A stretch of DNA of 10,020 nt from Chloroflexota bacterium (GTDB taxonomy: Bacteria; Chloroflexota; Limnocylindria; Limnocylindrales; CSP1-4). Of this stretch, positions 1-6,537 are shown in pieces. The first letter of the stretch is position 1, and every line of letters starts with the position of its first letter. The stretch is taken from assembly GCA_015661135.1 (NCBI GenBank), contig JACVXW010000131.1, positions 1 to 10,020 of the forward strand. Reading direction: 5' to 3'. The notes beneath the pieces are model-generated. The model saw nothing but the letters and a program-made list of their open reading frames with translations. It did no database searches and was not told the DNA's origin. Position numbers and translations under genes: made by a program.

Positions 1-1
1 C

Positions 2-2209
2 GAATGCGCCGAGCTCGCCGATGTCGCCCTGGTGGACGAGGGACTGCGCACCGTCAAGGATTTCGAGGAGCCGGCCCGTCTGCATCGCCTGGTCGTTCCC
101 GGCGCCGCCGACGACCACCGCCCCATCCGAACCATGGATGTTCCGACGAACCTTCCCGGCGAGGTCACGCCGCTCGTGGGCCGGGATGCGGAGATCGAGG
201 CTCTGCAGGCCACCCTCGCCGCGAGCCGGATCATCACCCTGACCGGGCCGGGAGGCAGCGGCAAGACCAGGCTTGCGCTGGGCGTCGCCCACGTCGCGCG
301 CGATCGATTCCCACACGGCGTGTGGTTCGTGGACCTGGCCGCCGTCCGCGATCCCGGGCTGCTCGAATCGACGGTTGCGGCCACCCTGGGTCTGCGCGAA
401 TCGCCGAGTCAGACCCTGGGCGACGCACTCAGGACCCACCTCCGCGAGCGCACCACGCTCCTCGTCCTGGACAACCTCGAACAGCTCCTGCCGGAAGCGG
501 CCCGAATCGTGGCGGCGCTCCTTCGCGAGGCCCCGGGCATACGAGTCGTCGTGACGAGCCGGGAGCTCCTCCGGATTGCCGGGGAGCATGGCTATTCCGT
601 CCCCCCGCTGGACCTCGACGCCGGCGTCGCCCTGTTCGTCGGCCGCGCCCGCGCCATCCGTCCGGACCTCGTGATCGACGACGACGCGCACGCTGCCATC
701 CGGGCGATCTGCGAGCGTCTCGGCGGTCTCCCGCTGGCGATCGAGCTGGCCGCGGCCCGGATTCGCCTGCTGAGCCCGGCCCTCATCCTGGAGCGGCTAG
801 GGCGGAGCCTGGACCTTGGCGGCGGAGCCCGTGACCTCCCGGAGCGGCAACGGACCCTGCGCGGGGCCATCGCGTGGAGCCACGAACTGCTGGCGGAAGC
901 GGAGCGCCGGCTGTTTGCGCGGCTCGCCGTCTTCGCCGGTGGCTGGACGGTCGAAACTGCACTGGCCGTCGCGGATCCTGACGGTGACCTTGGGATGGAC
1001 GTCATCGGGGGCCTGGAATCGCTGGCCGACAAGAGCCTCATCAGAATCGAGGCAGCCGATGCCGCCGCGGATTCCGAGACCCGGTTCAGCATGCATCCGC
1101 TGCTGCGGGACTATGCGGTCGAGTGCCTCGCCGCGAGCGGCGAGCGGGTGGTCATCGAGTCCCGCTTCGCGATGGTGTGCGTCAGCATCGCCGAGGCATC
1201 CGGCGGGCGGATCCTCGGTCCGGAGGGCGAGGTGATCCTGCGTCGGCTCGATCGCGAAGGCCACAACCTCCGGGCGGCCATCGATTGGGCGATGGCCGGC
1301 GATGCGCCGGACATCGGCCTGCGGATCGTCGCGCCGGTCTGGCGCTGGTTTCAACAGCGTGGGCGGCTGCGCGAGGCGCGGGCACTGCTGACCGACCTCC
1401 TCGCGCGACCAACGGATGTTGATGCGCGCGTCCGCATCATCGGGCTGGCCGCAGAAGGCGGTCTCGCCTACTGGATGAACGACTTCCCGGCTGCGCGGGC
1501 AGCGTATGAGGAGCGCCTCGCGATGGCAGAGGCCGCGGGCGACCCGGTCCTGGCGGCGGACGCCAACTACGACCTCGGATTCCTCTTCACCATCACGAAC
1601 GAGACCGAGCTCCTGCGCCGGCACGAACAGCGTGCGCTCGATCTGTATTCGGCGGCTGGCCGGGAGGACGGTGCGATCCGGGCTCGCCAGGCCCTCGTAG
1701 TGGCCCACTTCCTGGCCGGTGGCTACGAGACCGCCCGCGACCTGCAGGACCAGAATCTGGTCATCTTCCGTCGGACAGGCTCACAGTTTCAGATCGCCGA
1801 CAGCATGACCCTTCTCGCGGCGGTCAACTGGCGCCTCGGAGACCCGGCCCTCGCCTGGCAGCGGATGGTGGAGGGGCTTCGGTTCTTCGCCGGCCTCGAC
1901 AGCGAGGCGGGGCTCGTCCAAGGGCTCGGAATGGCCGCGATCATCCTCATCAGCGATGGCGACGCCGAGCTCGGCGCCCGGGTCACCGGCGCGACCTACC
2001 GCCTCATCAACGAGAAGGCGCTCATGCTCGCACCGGTCATGGTCCTCCACCTGCCCGACCCCGCCGACCTTGCCGCCGGGCACTTCGGTCCGGAGCGAGC
2101 GGCGGAGATCATGGCTGTCGGCGCCGAGTCGCCGATCTCCGACATCGTCGCCGAGGTCCTGGCGGCCCGACTCCCAGCGCGACTGCCCGCGCCGGTCAGC
2201 GCCGATTGA
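2..2209 (+). CDS. Cyclase/STAND-ATPase regulator, C-terminal part (5' end outside window)
   Basis: The frame is open from the first bases, so the gene starts upstream; the GTG at 32 is only the first possible start inside the window. The first ~40 residues (LADVALVDEGLRTVKDF, then EPARLHRLVVPG) look like the end of a class III adenylate/guanylate cyclase domain, which in this family is joined to an ATPase by a stretch such as RTMDVPTNLP. A STAND/AfsR-MalT-type NTPase follows: Walker A GPGGSGKT at 245-268, Walker B LLVLDNLEQL near 458-487, a VVVTSREL sensor motif, and GLPLAIELAAARIRLLSP. The C-terminal ~350 residues are helical and TPR-like (AYEERLAMAEAAGDPVLAAD). Such proteins are thought to be nucleotide-gated signalling switches; the ligand cannot be read from the sequence. 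It ends in TGA only 24 bases before the operator of the suf genes, but I see no functional link to them. Confidence 0.88.
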   Translation, partial: ECAELADVALVDEGLRTVKDFEEPARLHRLVVPGAADDHRPIRTMDVPTNLPGEVTPLVGRDAEIEALQATLAASRIITLTGPGGSGKTRLALGVAHVARDRFPHGVWFVDLAAVRDPGLLESTVAATLGLRESPSQTLGDALRTHLRERTTLLVLDNLEQLLPEAARIVAALLREAPGIRVVVTSRELLRIAGEHGYSVPPLDLDAGVALFVGRARAIRPDLVIDDDAHAAIRAICERLGGLPLAIELAAARIRLLSPALILERLGRSLDLGGGARDLPERQRTLRGAIAWSHELLAEAERRLFARLAVFAGGWTVETALAVADPDGDLGMDVIGGLESLADKSLIRIEAADAAADSETRFSMHPLLRDYAVECLAASGERVVIESRFAMVCVSIAEASGGRILGPEGEVILRRLDREGHNLRAAIDWAMAGDAPDIGLRIVAPVWRWFQQRGRLREARALLTDLLARPTDVDARVRIIGLAAEGGLAYWMNDFPAARAAYEERLAMAEAAGDPVLAADANYDLGFLFTITNETELLRRHEQRALDLYSAAGREDGAIRARQALVVAHFLAGGYETARDLQDQNLVIFRRTGSQFQIADSMTLLAAVNWRLGDPALAWQRMVEGLRFFAGLDSEAGLVQGLGMAAIILISDGDAELGARVTGATYRLINEKALMLAPVMVLHLPDPADLAAGHFGPERAAEIMAVGAESPISDIVAEVLAARLPARLPAPVSAD

Positions 2210-2235
2210 CGCCCCGGTGGACCCGCACCTAGACT
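2206..2235 (+). promoter_or_regulatory. Predicted sigma70-like promoter of rrf2-sufC-sufS
   Basis: TTGACG at 2206-2211 and TAGACT at 2230-2235 are separated by 18 bases, a near-consensus -35/-10 pair. The -35 box includes the stop codon of the preceding gene. Transcription would begin near 2242, inside the inverted repeat that follows, as expected for a repressor-controlled promoter. Motif reading only. Confidence 0.5.
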
Positions 2236-2262
2236 AATCCCGACCTTTCAAGTCGGATTTAG
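2234..2262 (+). promoter_or_regulatory. Inverted-repeat operator 1, upstream of rrf2
   Basis: A dyad with arms CTAA..CCGAC and GTCGG..TTAG is centred on the 7-base stretch CTTTCAA. Its left half, AATCCCGACC (2236-2245), recurs exactly, on the opposite strand, as the right half of a second dyad before sufU (5228-5262), with the same 5-base spacing between CGACC and (A/G)GTCG. It overlaps the predicted transcription start. The GAC..GTC form recalls IscR-type boxes, so the most likely binder is the Rrf2 protein encoded next to it, which would make this an autoregulatory site. The binder is inferred. Confidence 0.6.
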
Positions 2263-2285
2263 CTGACGCCAGCAGACGCACCCGT

Positions 2286-2300
2286 GAGGACCCTTCCCTG
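2286..2300 (+). promoter_or_regulatory. Shine-Dalgarno GAGGA with CTG start of rrf2
   Basis: GAGGA at 2286-2290 lies 7 bases before the in-frame CTG at 2298. No ATG, GTG or TTG occurs upstream in this frame back to the TAA at 2235. The first ordinary start, GTG 2364, would cut off the conserved FSTKGEYG that opens the Rrf2 fold. A CTG start therefore fits best, though CTG is rare. Confidence 0.5.
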
Positions 2301-2816
2301 AGCACCCGACCCTCGTTCCATGGCTCCGGCGCCGTTGCCTTCAGCACGAAGGGCGAGTACGGCGTGCGGCTCATGGTCCAGCTCGGGCGGCACTTCGGGA
2401 CCGGTCCGGCAAGCCTCGCCGAGATCGCGGCTGAGGAAGACCTGCCGCGCGCCTACCTGGAGCAGCTGGCGATGGGCCTTCGTGACGCCGGCCTCGTCGT
2501 CTCCACCCGCGGTGCCCACGGCGGCTACGAAGTGGCGCGAAACCCGAGCGACATCAGGATGAGCGACGTCCTCCGCGCGCTGGAGGGCCCGATCGCCCCG
2601 ATGATCTGCGCCACGGACGCCCCGGACCATGCCTCCACCTGCGATCGAACCTCGTCCTGCACCGCCATCACTGGCGCCCTCGAAGGCATGACCCTGGCGG
2701 ACCTCGTCCCGCGCCGGCTGCCGCCCGCGGAACTTGAACTCGAGCTCGCAGGCCAGCGAACCACCCAGCCCGCCACCCAGCCCACAACCCTTCAGGGAGC
2801 TGTGACCCGCTCGTGA
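2298..2816 (+). CDS. Rrf2-family (IscR-like) transcriptional regulator
   Basis: Predicted Fe-S-sensing repressor of the adjoining suf genes. From the CTG start it is 172 residues. FSTKGEYGVRLMVQLG opens the winged helix, followed by the recognition region (SLAEIAAEEDLPRAYLEQL) and the wing (GLVVSTRGAHGGYEV). Three cysteines in the order C-x10-C-x5-C (ICATD..STCDR..SCTA) are the likely [2Fe-2S] ligands. After the last cysteine only about 10 residues precede MTLADL, where IscR from E. coli has about 20 including its histidine ligand, so a short in-frame loss is suspected. The C-terminus is a Thr/Gln/Pro-rich tail. The stop overlaps the sufC start (GTGA at 2813-2816), which points to translational coupling. 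The family is secure; the exact start and the regulated genes are inferred. If the CTG is not used, the alternative is GTG 2364 (150 residues). Confidence 0.85.
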   Translation: MSTRPSFHGSGAVAFSTKGEYGVRLMVQLGRHFGTGPASLAEIAAEEDLPRAYLEQLAMGLRDAGLVVSTRGAHGGYEVARNPSDIRMSDVLRALEGPIAPMICATDAPDHASTCDRTSSCTAITGALEGMTLADLVPRRLPPAELELELAGQRTTQPATQPTTLQGAVTRS

Positions 2817-3541
2817 GCACGAACAACGACGCCGATCGCCACCTCGTCATCCGCGGCCTCCGCGTCGCGCCGGCCGCCGCCCGCGAGAAGGAGATCCTCC
2901 AGGGCATCGACCTGGACGTCGGGCCGGGCGAGGTCCACGCGATCATGGGTCCCAACGGGTCCGGCAAGACCACGCTCGCCTATGCCCTCATGGGCCATCC
3001 CGCCTACCTCGTGACCGGTGGCGAGGTGACCAAGAACCCCGACATCGACCCGACAGACGCGATCAAGGGCGGCGTGTCCATGCTCGACTTCCGGCGCCGG
3101 ATGCGCGAGAAGCTGGCCCTCCTGAAGATGGACGAGGCGTTCGTCTCGCGCTACGTGAACGACGGCTTCTCGGGCGGCGAGAAGAAGCGCCTGGAGATGC
3201 TCCAGATGGCCATGCTGAACCCGCAGATGGCGATCCTCGACGAGACCGACTCCGGCCTGGACATCGATGCCCTGCGGATCGTGGCCGAGGGCGTCAACGC
3301 GATGCTCAACCCCGACCTCGGCGTCCTCCTGATCACCCACTACCAGCGCCTCCTCAACCACATCAAGCCGGATGTCGTGCACGTGCTGGCCCAGGGCCGG
3401 ATCGTCAAGTCCGGCGGCAAGGACCTGGCGCTCCGCCTGGAGGACGAGGGCTACGGCCCGATCCTCCGCGAGGCCGGCCTCGAGGTGAACGTACCCGATG
3501 ACGCCCTCCGGCTCGACGAGCCGGCCGTGCTCGCCCACTGA
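2813..3541 (+). CDS. sufC: Fe-S assembly ATPase SufC, lacking the Q-loop region
   Basis: ABC-type ATPase that in the family works with SufB and SufD in the cytosolic SufBCD scaffold. Visible parts are Walker A GPNGSGKT (residues 46-53), signature FSGGEKKR (119-126), Walker B with catalytic Glu144 in LDETDSGLD, and the H-loop His176 in LITHYQRLLNHIKPD; the last stretch is very SufC-specific. Between GGEVT (ending at residue 73) and LDFRRRM (from 91) there are only 17 residues. E. coli SufC has about 56 there, including the Q-loop (AFQYP) and part of the helical subdomain. About 39 residues thus seem to be missing in frame, which would probably impair ATP hydrolysis or coupling. A ~20-residue C-terminal tail follows the usual end. 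It starts with GTG overlapping the rrf2 stop. A weak AGGGAG lies ~13 bases upstream. sufB and sufD do not follow it. Confidence 0.88.
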   Translation: MSTNNDADRHLVIRGLRVAPAAAREKEILQGIDLDVGPGEVHAIMGPNGSGKTTLAYALMGHPAYLVTGGEVTKNPDIDPTDAIKGGVSMLDFRRRMREKLALLKMDEAFVSRYVNDGFSGGEKKRLEMLQMAMLNPQMAILDETDSGLDIDALRIVAEGVNAMLNPDLGVLLITHYQRLLNHIKPDVVHVLAQGRIVKSGGKDLALRLEDEGYGPILREAGLEVNVPDDALRLDEPAVLAH

Positions 3542-3549
3542 GGGGGCCG

Positions 3550-4872
3550 ATGGCGATGACGGTCACGAGCGAACCGACCACGGCGATTGGCGCGGGCGCG
3601 GGCGCGGCCGATCCACGGATCCGCGACGGCCGCCTGGTCCCGGAGGTCATCCGGGCCGAGTTCCCGATCCTGGCGACGACGAACGCCTCGGGACGGCCCC
3701 TCGTCTACCTCGACTCGGCGTCCACCAGCCAGAAGCCGCAGGCCGTCATCGACGCCATGGACACCTACTACCGCGAGTACAACGCCAACGTCCACCGCGG
3801 GATCTACGAGATCGGGGAGCGGTCCACCGCGGCCTACGAGGCGGCCCGGACCAGCGTCGCGCGGTTCATCAACGCCCCGGACCGGCACGAGATCGTCTTC
3901 ACCCGGAACGCGACCGAGGCGATCAACCTCGTGGCCTACTCCTGGGGTCGGAAGAACATTGCCCGCGGGGACGTGATCGTCCTGACGGAGATGGAGCACC
4001 ACGCGAACCTCGTCCCGTGGCAGATCCTGGTCCAGGAGAAGGACGCCGACCTCGAGTTCATCCCGATCACCGACGACGGCGTCCTGCGCCTCGACGTGTT
4101 CGAGGTGCTGCTGCGCCTGAAGCCCAGGCTCGTGGCGTTCACCCATGTGAGCAACACGCTCGGGACGATCAACCCCGTGGCCGAGATGACGCGGATGGCC
4201 CACGAGGCAGGCGCGCTCGTCCTCATCGACGGCGCCCAGGCCGTGCCCCACGTGCCGGTGGACGTCCAGGCGATCGATGCCGATTTCTACGTCTTCTCCG
4301 GCCACAAGATGCTGGCGCCTACGGGCTCCGGCGCGCTATGGGGCCGTCGGCAGCTGCTCGAGTCGATGCCCCCATTCCTCGCCGGGGGCGAGATGATCCG
4401 GGAGGTCCACCTTCGCCGCTCCGACTTCAACGAGATCCCCTGGAAGTTCGAGGCCGGCACGCCGGACATCGCGGCCGAGATCGGCCTGGGCGCGGCGGCA
4501 GACTACCTCGGCGCCCTGGGGATGGGCCGCGTCCGCGAGCACGAGCGCGAACTCCTCTCCTACGCCCTCCCGGCGCTCGCCGCCGCGCACCCTGATCTCG
4601 CCCTCTACGGCCCCATGGACCCCGGCATCCGGGGCGGGGTGATCCCGTTCAACATCCCGGGCATCCATCCGCACGACGTGGCGCAGGTGCTGGACCGGAC
4701 TGGGGTCGCCGTCCGTGCCGGCCACCACTGCACGATGCCGCTCCACGAGCGCCTGGACCTGCCGGCCACCGCCCGGGCCAGTTTCAACGTCTACACGACG
4801 CGCGCCGACATCGACGCCCTCATCGCCGGCATCGCGGAGGTCAAGCGGGTCTTCGGGGTCTTCGGGGCCTGA
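3550..4872 (+). CDS. sufS: Cysteine desulfurase SufS (group II)
   Basis: PLP enzyme that converts cysteine to alanine and passes the sulfur as a persulfide to SufU. It is 440 residues, with a ~30-residue Ala/Gly-rich N-terminal extension before the usual FPIL start. Key features are LDSASTSQKP (substrate region), the EHHAN pair His150-His151, Asp227 and Gln230 in IDGAQAVPH, the PLP lysine Lys253 in SGHKMLAPTG, and the catalytic Cys394 in RAGHHCTMPLHERL. The RxGHHC form is typical of SufS rather than IscS/NifS. The enzyme appears complete, unlike SufC next to it. A GAGGGGG ribosome site at 3540-3546 overlaps the sufC stop and lies 3 bases before ATG 3550. A second ATG at 3556 is also possible. 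It probably shares a transcript with rrf2 and sufC. Confidence 0.96.
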   Translation: MAMTVTSEPTTAIGAGAGAADPRIRDGRLVPEVIRAEFPILATTNASGRPLVYLDSASTSQKPQAVIDAMDTYYREYNANVHRGIYEIGERSTAAYEAARTSVARFINAPDRHEIVFTRNATEAINLVAYSWGRKNIARGDVIVLTEMEHHANLVPWQILVQEKDADLEFIPITDDGVLRLDVFEVLLRLKPRLVAFTHVSNTLGTINPVAEMTRMAHEAGALVLIDGAQAVPHVPVDVQAIDADFYVFSGHKMLAPTGSGALWGRRQLLESMPPFLAGGEMIREVHLRRSDFNEIPWKFEAGTPDIAAEIGLGAAADYLGALGMGRVREHERELLSYALPALAAAHPDLALYGPMDPGIRGGVIPFNIPGIHPHDVAQVLDRTGVAVRAGHHCTMPLHERLDLPATARASFNVYTTRADIDALIAGIAEVKRVFGVFGA

Positions 4873-5227
4873 GCAGCAAGTCTGGGAGGCGCCTGGTGCC
4901 GGCGCGGAACCACAATGCCAGCCCGCATCGCCCCCATCGCTACAACCGGCATCTTCAAGCCCCGAAGGTTGTACCAGCACCCCGCCGCGACCCACTGCGA
5001 CCCGCCGGACGCTCGAAATCGGGCCTTGTCCCCCTTGATATCGCTCCCATCGCTGCGGCGCACTCGGCGGGCCGTTCAGGCCCGATGCCCGCCACCCCTT
5101 GTCCCCTCCGCACCCCCGCCTGTACGAGTGGGGGCGATACCGACGCGCCGGCGCGAGGAGCGTGGGCCCCGGCGGGACGAGCGTGCGGCCCGGGTGCGGT
5201 GCGGGTGCGGCCCCGAAGTCGTCGCAA
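4873..5227. other. Gene-free stretch between sufS and the sufU operator
   Basis: I find no supported gene here. The open frames on both strands are rich in Arg, Pro and Ala and carry no recognisable motif. Small GC hairpins are visible, none followed by a T-run: GCGCC/GGCGC at 4889-4905, GGCGGGC/GCCCGCC at 5066-5093 (or GGGCC/GGCCC inside it), and CCCCC/GGGGG near 5113-5134. One of them could end the sufS transcript. A run of GTGCGG units lies at about 5183-5210. A structured RNA cannot be excluded by eye. Confidence 0.4.
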
Positions 5228-5262
5228 TCCTCATATCCGACCCCTATGGTCGGGATTGAGGA
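5228..5262 (+). promoter_or_regulatory. Inverted-repeat operator 2, upstream of sufU
   Basis: Two 15-base arms around the 5-base centre CCTAT match at 12 of 15 positions. The inner part reads ATATCCGACC on the left; the right arm, read on the minus strand, is AATCCCGACC, the same ten bases as the left half-site before rrf2 (2236-2245), with the same 5-base spacing. A -10-like TACACT follows at 5270-5275, so the dyad covers the place of the -35 box, for which no good match is visible. This fits control by the Rrf2 protein, as repressor or activator. Confidence 0.6.
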
Positions 5263-5269
5263 CTCGCGC

Positions 5270-5289
5270 TACACTCCGACTTCGAAATG
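5270..5289 (+). promoter_or_regulatory. Possible -10 box and leaderless start of sufU
   Basis: TACACT at 5270-5275 would place transcription start at about 5281-5283, only 4-6 bases before ATG 5287. No Shine-Dalgarno sequence precedes this ATG. Together this suggests a leaderless or nearly leaderless mRNA. Motif reading only. Confidence 0.35.
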
Positions 5290-5718
5290 GACGATCTCTA
5301 CCGCGACTACATCCTTGAGCACTACCGGCGGCCCCACAACTTTGGGGTGCTGGAAGGTGCCAATGCGTCCCACGAGGGGGCCAACCCGCTGTGCGGTGAC
5401 CGGATCACGCTCCAGCTGCGGCTCGCCGACGGGAAGGTCGCCGGCGTCGGGTTCACCGGCCGGGGCTGCGCGATCAGCCAGGCGTCTGCATCGCTCCTGA
5501 CCGACGAGGTCAAGGGCAAGGCCGCCGCGGCCGCCGCGGCGATGACCTCGCAGGACGTCCTGGATCTCCTCGGCATCGAGATCTCGCCGGCGCGCCTGAA
5601 GTGCGCCCTCCTCAGCCTGGAAACACTCCAGCTCGCGCTCGCCGACGCCGCCCAGCCGGCGGCCACGGCGGGGACCCAGCCGGCTGCGGCCGCGGCCGCG
5701 CAGGCGCAGAGCGCATGA
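5287..5718 (+). CDS. sufU: Fe-S scaffold / sulfur-transfer protein SufU
   Basis: Zinc-dependent sulfur acceptor of SufS in the family; 143 residues. The N-terminus MDDLYRDYILEHYRRP and HEGANPLCGD are typical. The metal ligands are Cys36 and Asp38 (PLCGD), Cys61 (GRGCAISQAS) and Cys106 (ARLKCALL). The residue before the last cysteine is Lys, as in SufU, not His as in IscU. The Cys61-Cys106 distance is 45, like IscU and shorter than the 62 I recall for Bacillus SufU, so the usual SufU insertion is absent, as I recall for related Chloroflexota proteins. An Ala/Gln/Pro-rich tail of about 25 residues ends the protein. The start is set by the conserved N-terminus; no ribosome site is visible. It lies 414 bases after sufS and has its own operator, so it is probably a separate transcript responding to the same regulator. 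Confidence 0.94.
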   Translation: MDDLYRDYILEHYRRPHNFGVLEGANASHEGANPLCGDRITLQLRLADGKVAGVGFTGRGCAISQASASLLTDEVKGKAAAAAAAMTSQDVLDLLGIEISPARLKCALLSLETLQLALADAAQPAATAGTQPAAAAAAQAQSA

Positions 5719-5780
5719 CCACCCAGGATGTCGGCGGGCTGCCGGGCATGGGCCGCTGCAGGTGTACGGCGCCGGCCTGA
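5715..5780 (+). CDS. Possible 21-residue ORF overlapping the sufU stop
   Basis: An ATG overlaps the sufU stop (ATGA at 5715-5718), the junction style used elsewhere in this cassette, and opens MTTQDVGGLPG; after ten more residues it meets TGA at 5778-5780. One frame over, the bases before TGA 5789-5791 read LQVYGAGLIAG, which looks more like protein than the ORF's own end. It may be a remnant of a gene whose middle was lost, or chance. I recognise no family. Confidence 0.25.
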   Translation: MTTQDVGGLPGMGRCRCTAPA

Positions 5781-5788
5781 TCGCCGGC
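5771..5788 (+). terminator. GC hairpin after sufU
   Basis: GCCGGC at 5771-5776 and 5783-5788 can form a 6-bp stem with a 6-base loop. No T-run follows, so it is at best a weak or factor-assisted terminator between sufU and the peroxiredoxin gene. Confidence 0.2.
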
Positions 5789-5869
5789 TGACCCGTGACC
5801 GCGTCCTCGTTGCGGTCCGTGTCCCATTCGCCTCGGCCCCGCCGTCGCGAGCCCACCCCTGCAACCCCC

Positions 5870-5874
5870 AGGAG
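5870..5874 (+). promoter_or_regulatory. Ribosome binding site of the peroxiredoxin gene
   Basis: AGGAG at 5870-5874 lies 9 bases before ATG 5884. It selects this start over the earlier in-frame ATG at 5728, which would add 52 residues with no family resemblance. Confidence 0.6.
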
Positions 5875-5883
5875 CACCGTCTC

Positions 5884-6537
5884 ATGACCCTTCGACTGGG
5901 CGATGTCGCCCCCGATTTCACCGCCGCCTCCACCCACGGCGAGATCCGATTCCACGAGTGGATCGGGGACGGCTGGGCGATCCTGTTCTCCCATCCCAAG
6001 GACTTCACGCCGGTCTGCACGACCGAGCTCGGCGCCGTGGCGAAGCTCAAGCCGGAGTTCGACAAGCGCGGCGTCAAGGTCGTCGGCCTGAGCGTGGACG
6101 GCGTCGAGGACCACGAGGGCTGGTCGCGCGACATCGAGGCGACCCAGGGCGTGGCCCTCAACTTCCCGCTCATCGCGGACAAGAACCGCGCCGTGGCCGA
6201 GGCGTACGACATGATTCATCCGAACGCTGAGGCGACCCAGACCGTGCGGTCCGTGTTCGTCATCGACAACCAGAAGAAGGTGCGACTGACGCTGACCTAT
6301 CCGGCCAGCACGGGCCGGGACTTCGACGAGGTCCTCCGCGTGGTGGACTCGCTCAAACTCACTTCCGGTTCCTCCGTCGCGACGCCGGCAAACTGGCGGC
6401 AGGGCGACGACGTGATCATCCTCGCCTCGCTCAGCGATGAGCAAGCCCGCGAGAAGTTCCCCGACGGGTGGCGGGCGGAGCGGCCGTACCTCCGCTACGT
6501 CCCGGACCCCTCGAAGCAGACCGGAAGGACAGCATGA
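5884..6537 (+). CDS. 1-Cys peroxiredoxin (Prx6 family)
   Basis: Thiol peroxidase that reduces H2O2, organic peroxides or peroxynitrite in the cytosol. It is 217 residues, the normal Prx6-type length. The active site is PKDFTPVCTTE with Thr42 and the peroxidatic Cys45; Arg122 (TVRSVF) completes the catalytic triad. Cys45 is the only cysteine, so an external thiol must resolve the sulfenic acid. The C-terminal dimerisation arm of this family is present (ATPANWRQGDDVII, then a PYLRYV end). The stop overlaps the start of the rhodanese-E1 gene (ATGA at 6534-6537), tying it to the cysteine-synthesis cassette. A plausible role is protecting thiol and thiocarboxylate intermediates or Fe-S assembly from oxidation. 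The family call is firm; the role in this cluster is inferred. Confidence 0.95.
   Translation: MTLRLGDVAPDFTAASTHGEIRFHEWIGDGWAILFSHPKDFTPVCTTELGAVAKLKPEFDKRGVKVVGLSVDGVEDHEGWSRDIEATQGVALNFPLIADKNRAVAEAYDMIHPNAEATQTVRSVFVIDNQKKVRLTLTYPASTGRDFDEVLRVVDSLKLTSGSSVATPANWRQGDDVIILASLSDEQAREKFPDGWRAERPYLRYVPDPSKQTGRTA

Noticed and set aside
3451..4305. Long minus-strand ORF of 284 codons across sufC and sufS
   Set aside because: Rich in Asp, Val, Arg and His, as expected for the antisense of high-GC genes, with no motif; the plus strand carries clear sufC and sufS.
4884..4920. T-box-like GTGGTTCCGCG on the minus strand
   Set aside because: It differs from the T-box core GTGGTACCGCG at one base, but no stem I, antiterminator or downstream minus-strand gene is present; it would read into the antisense of sufS.
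5728..5883. N-terminal extension of the peroxiredoxin from ATG 5728
   Set aside because: The added residues have no family resemblance, and AGGAG before ATG 5884 gives a normal Prx6-type start.
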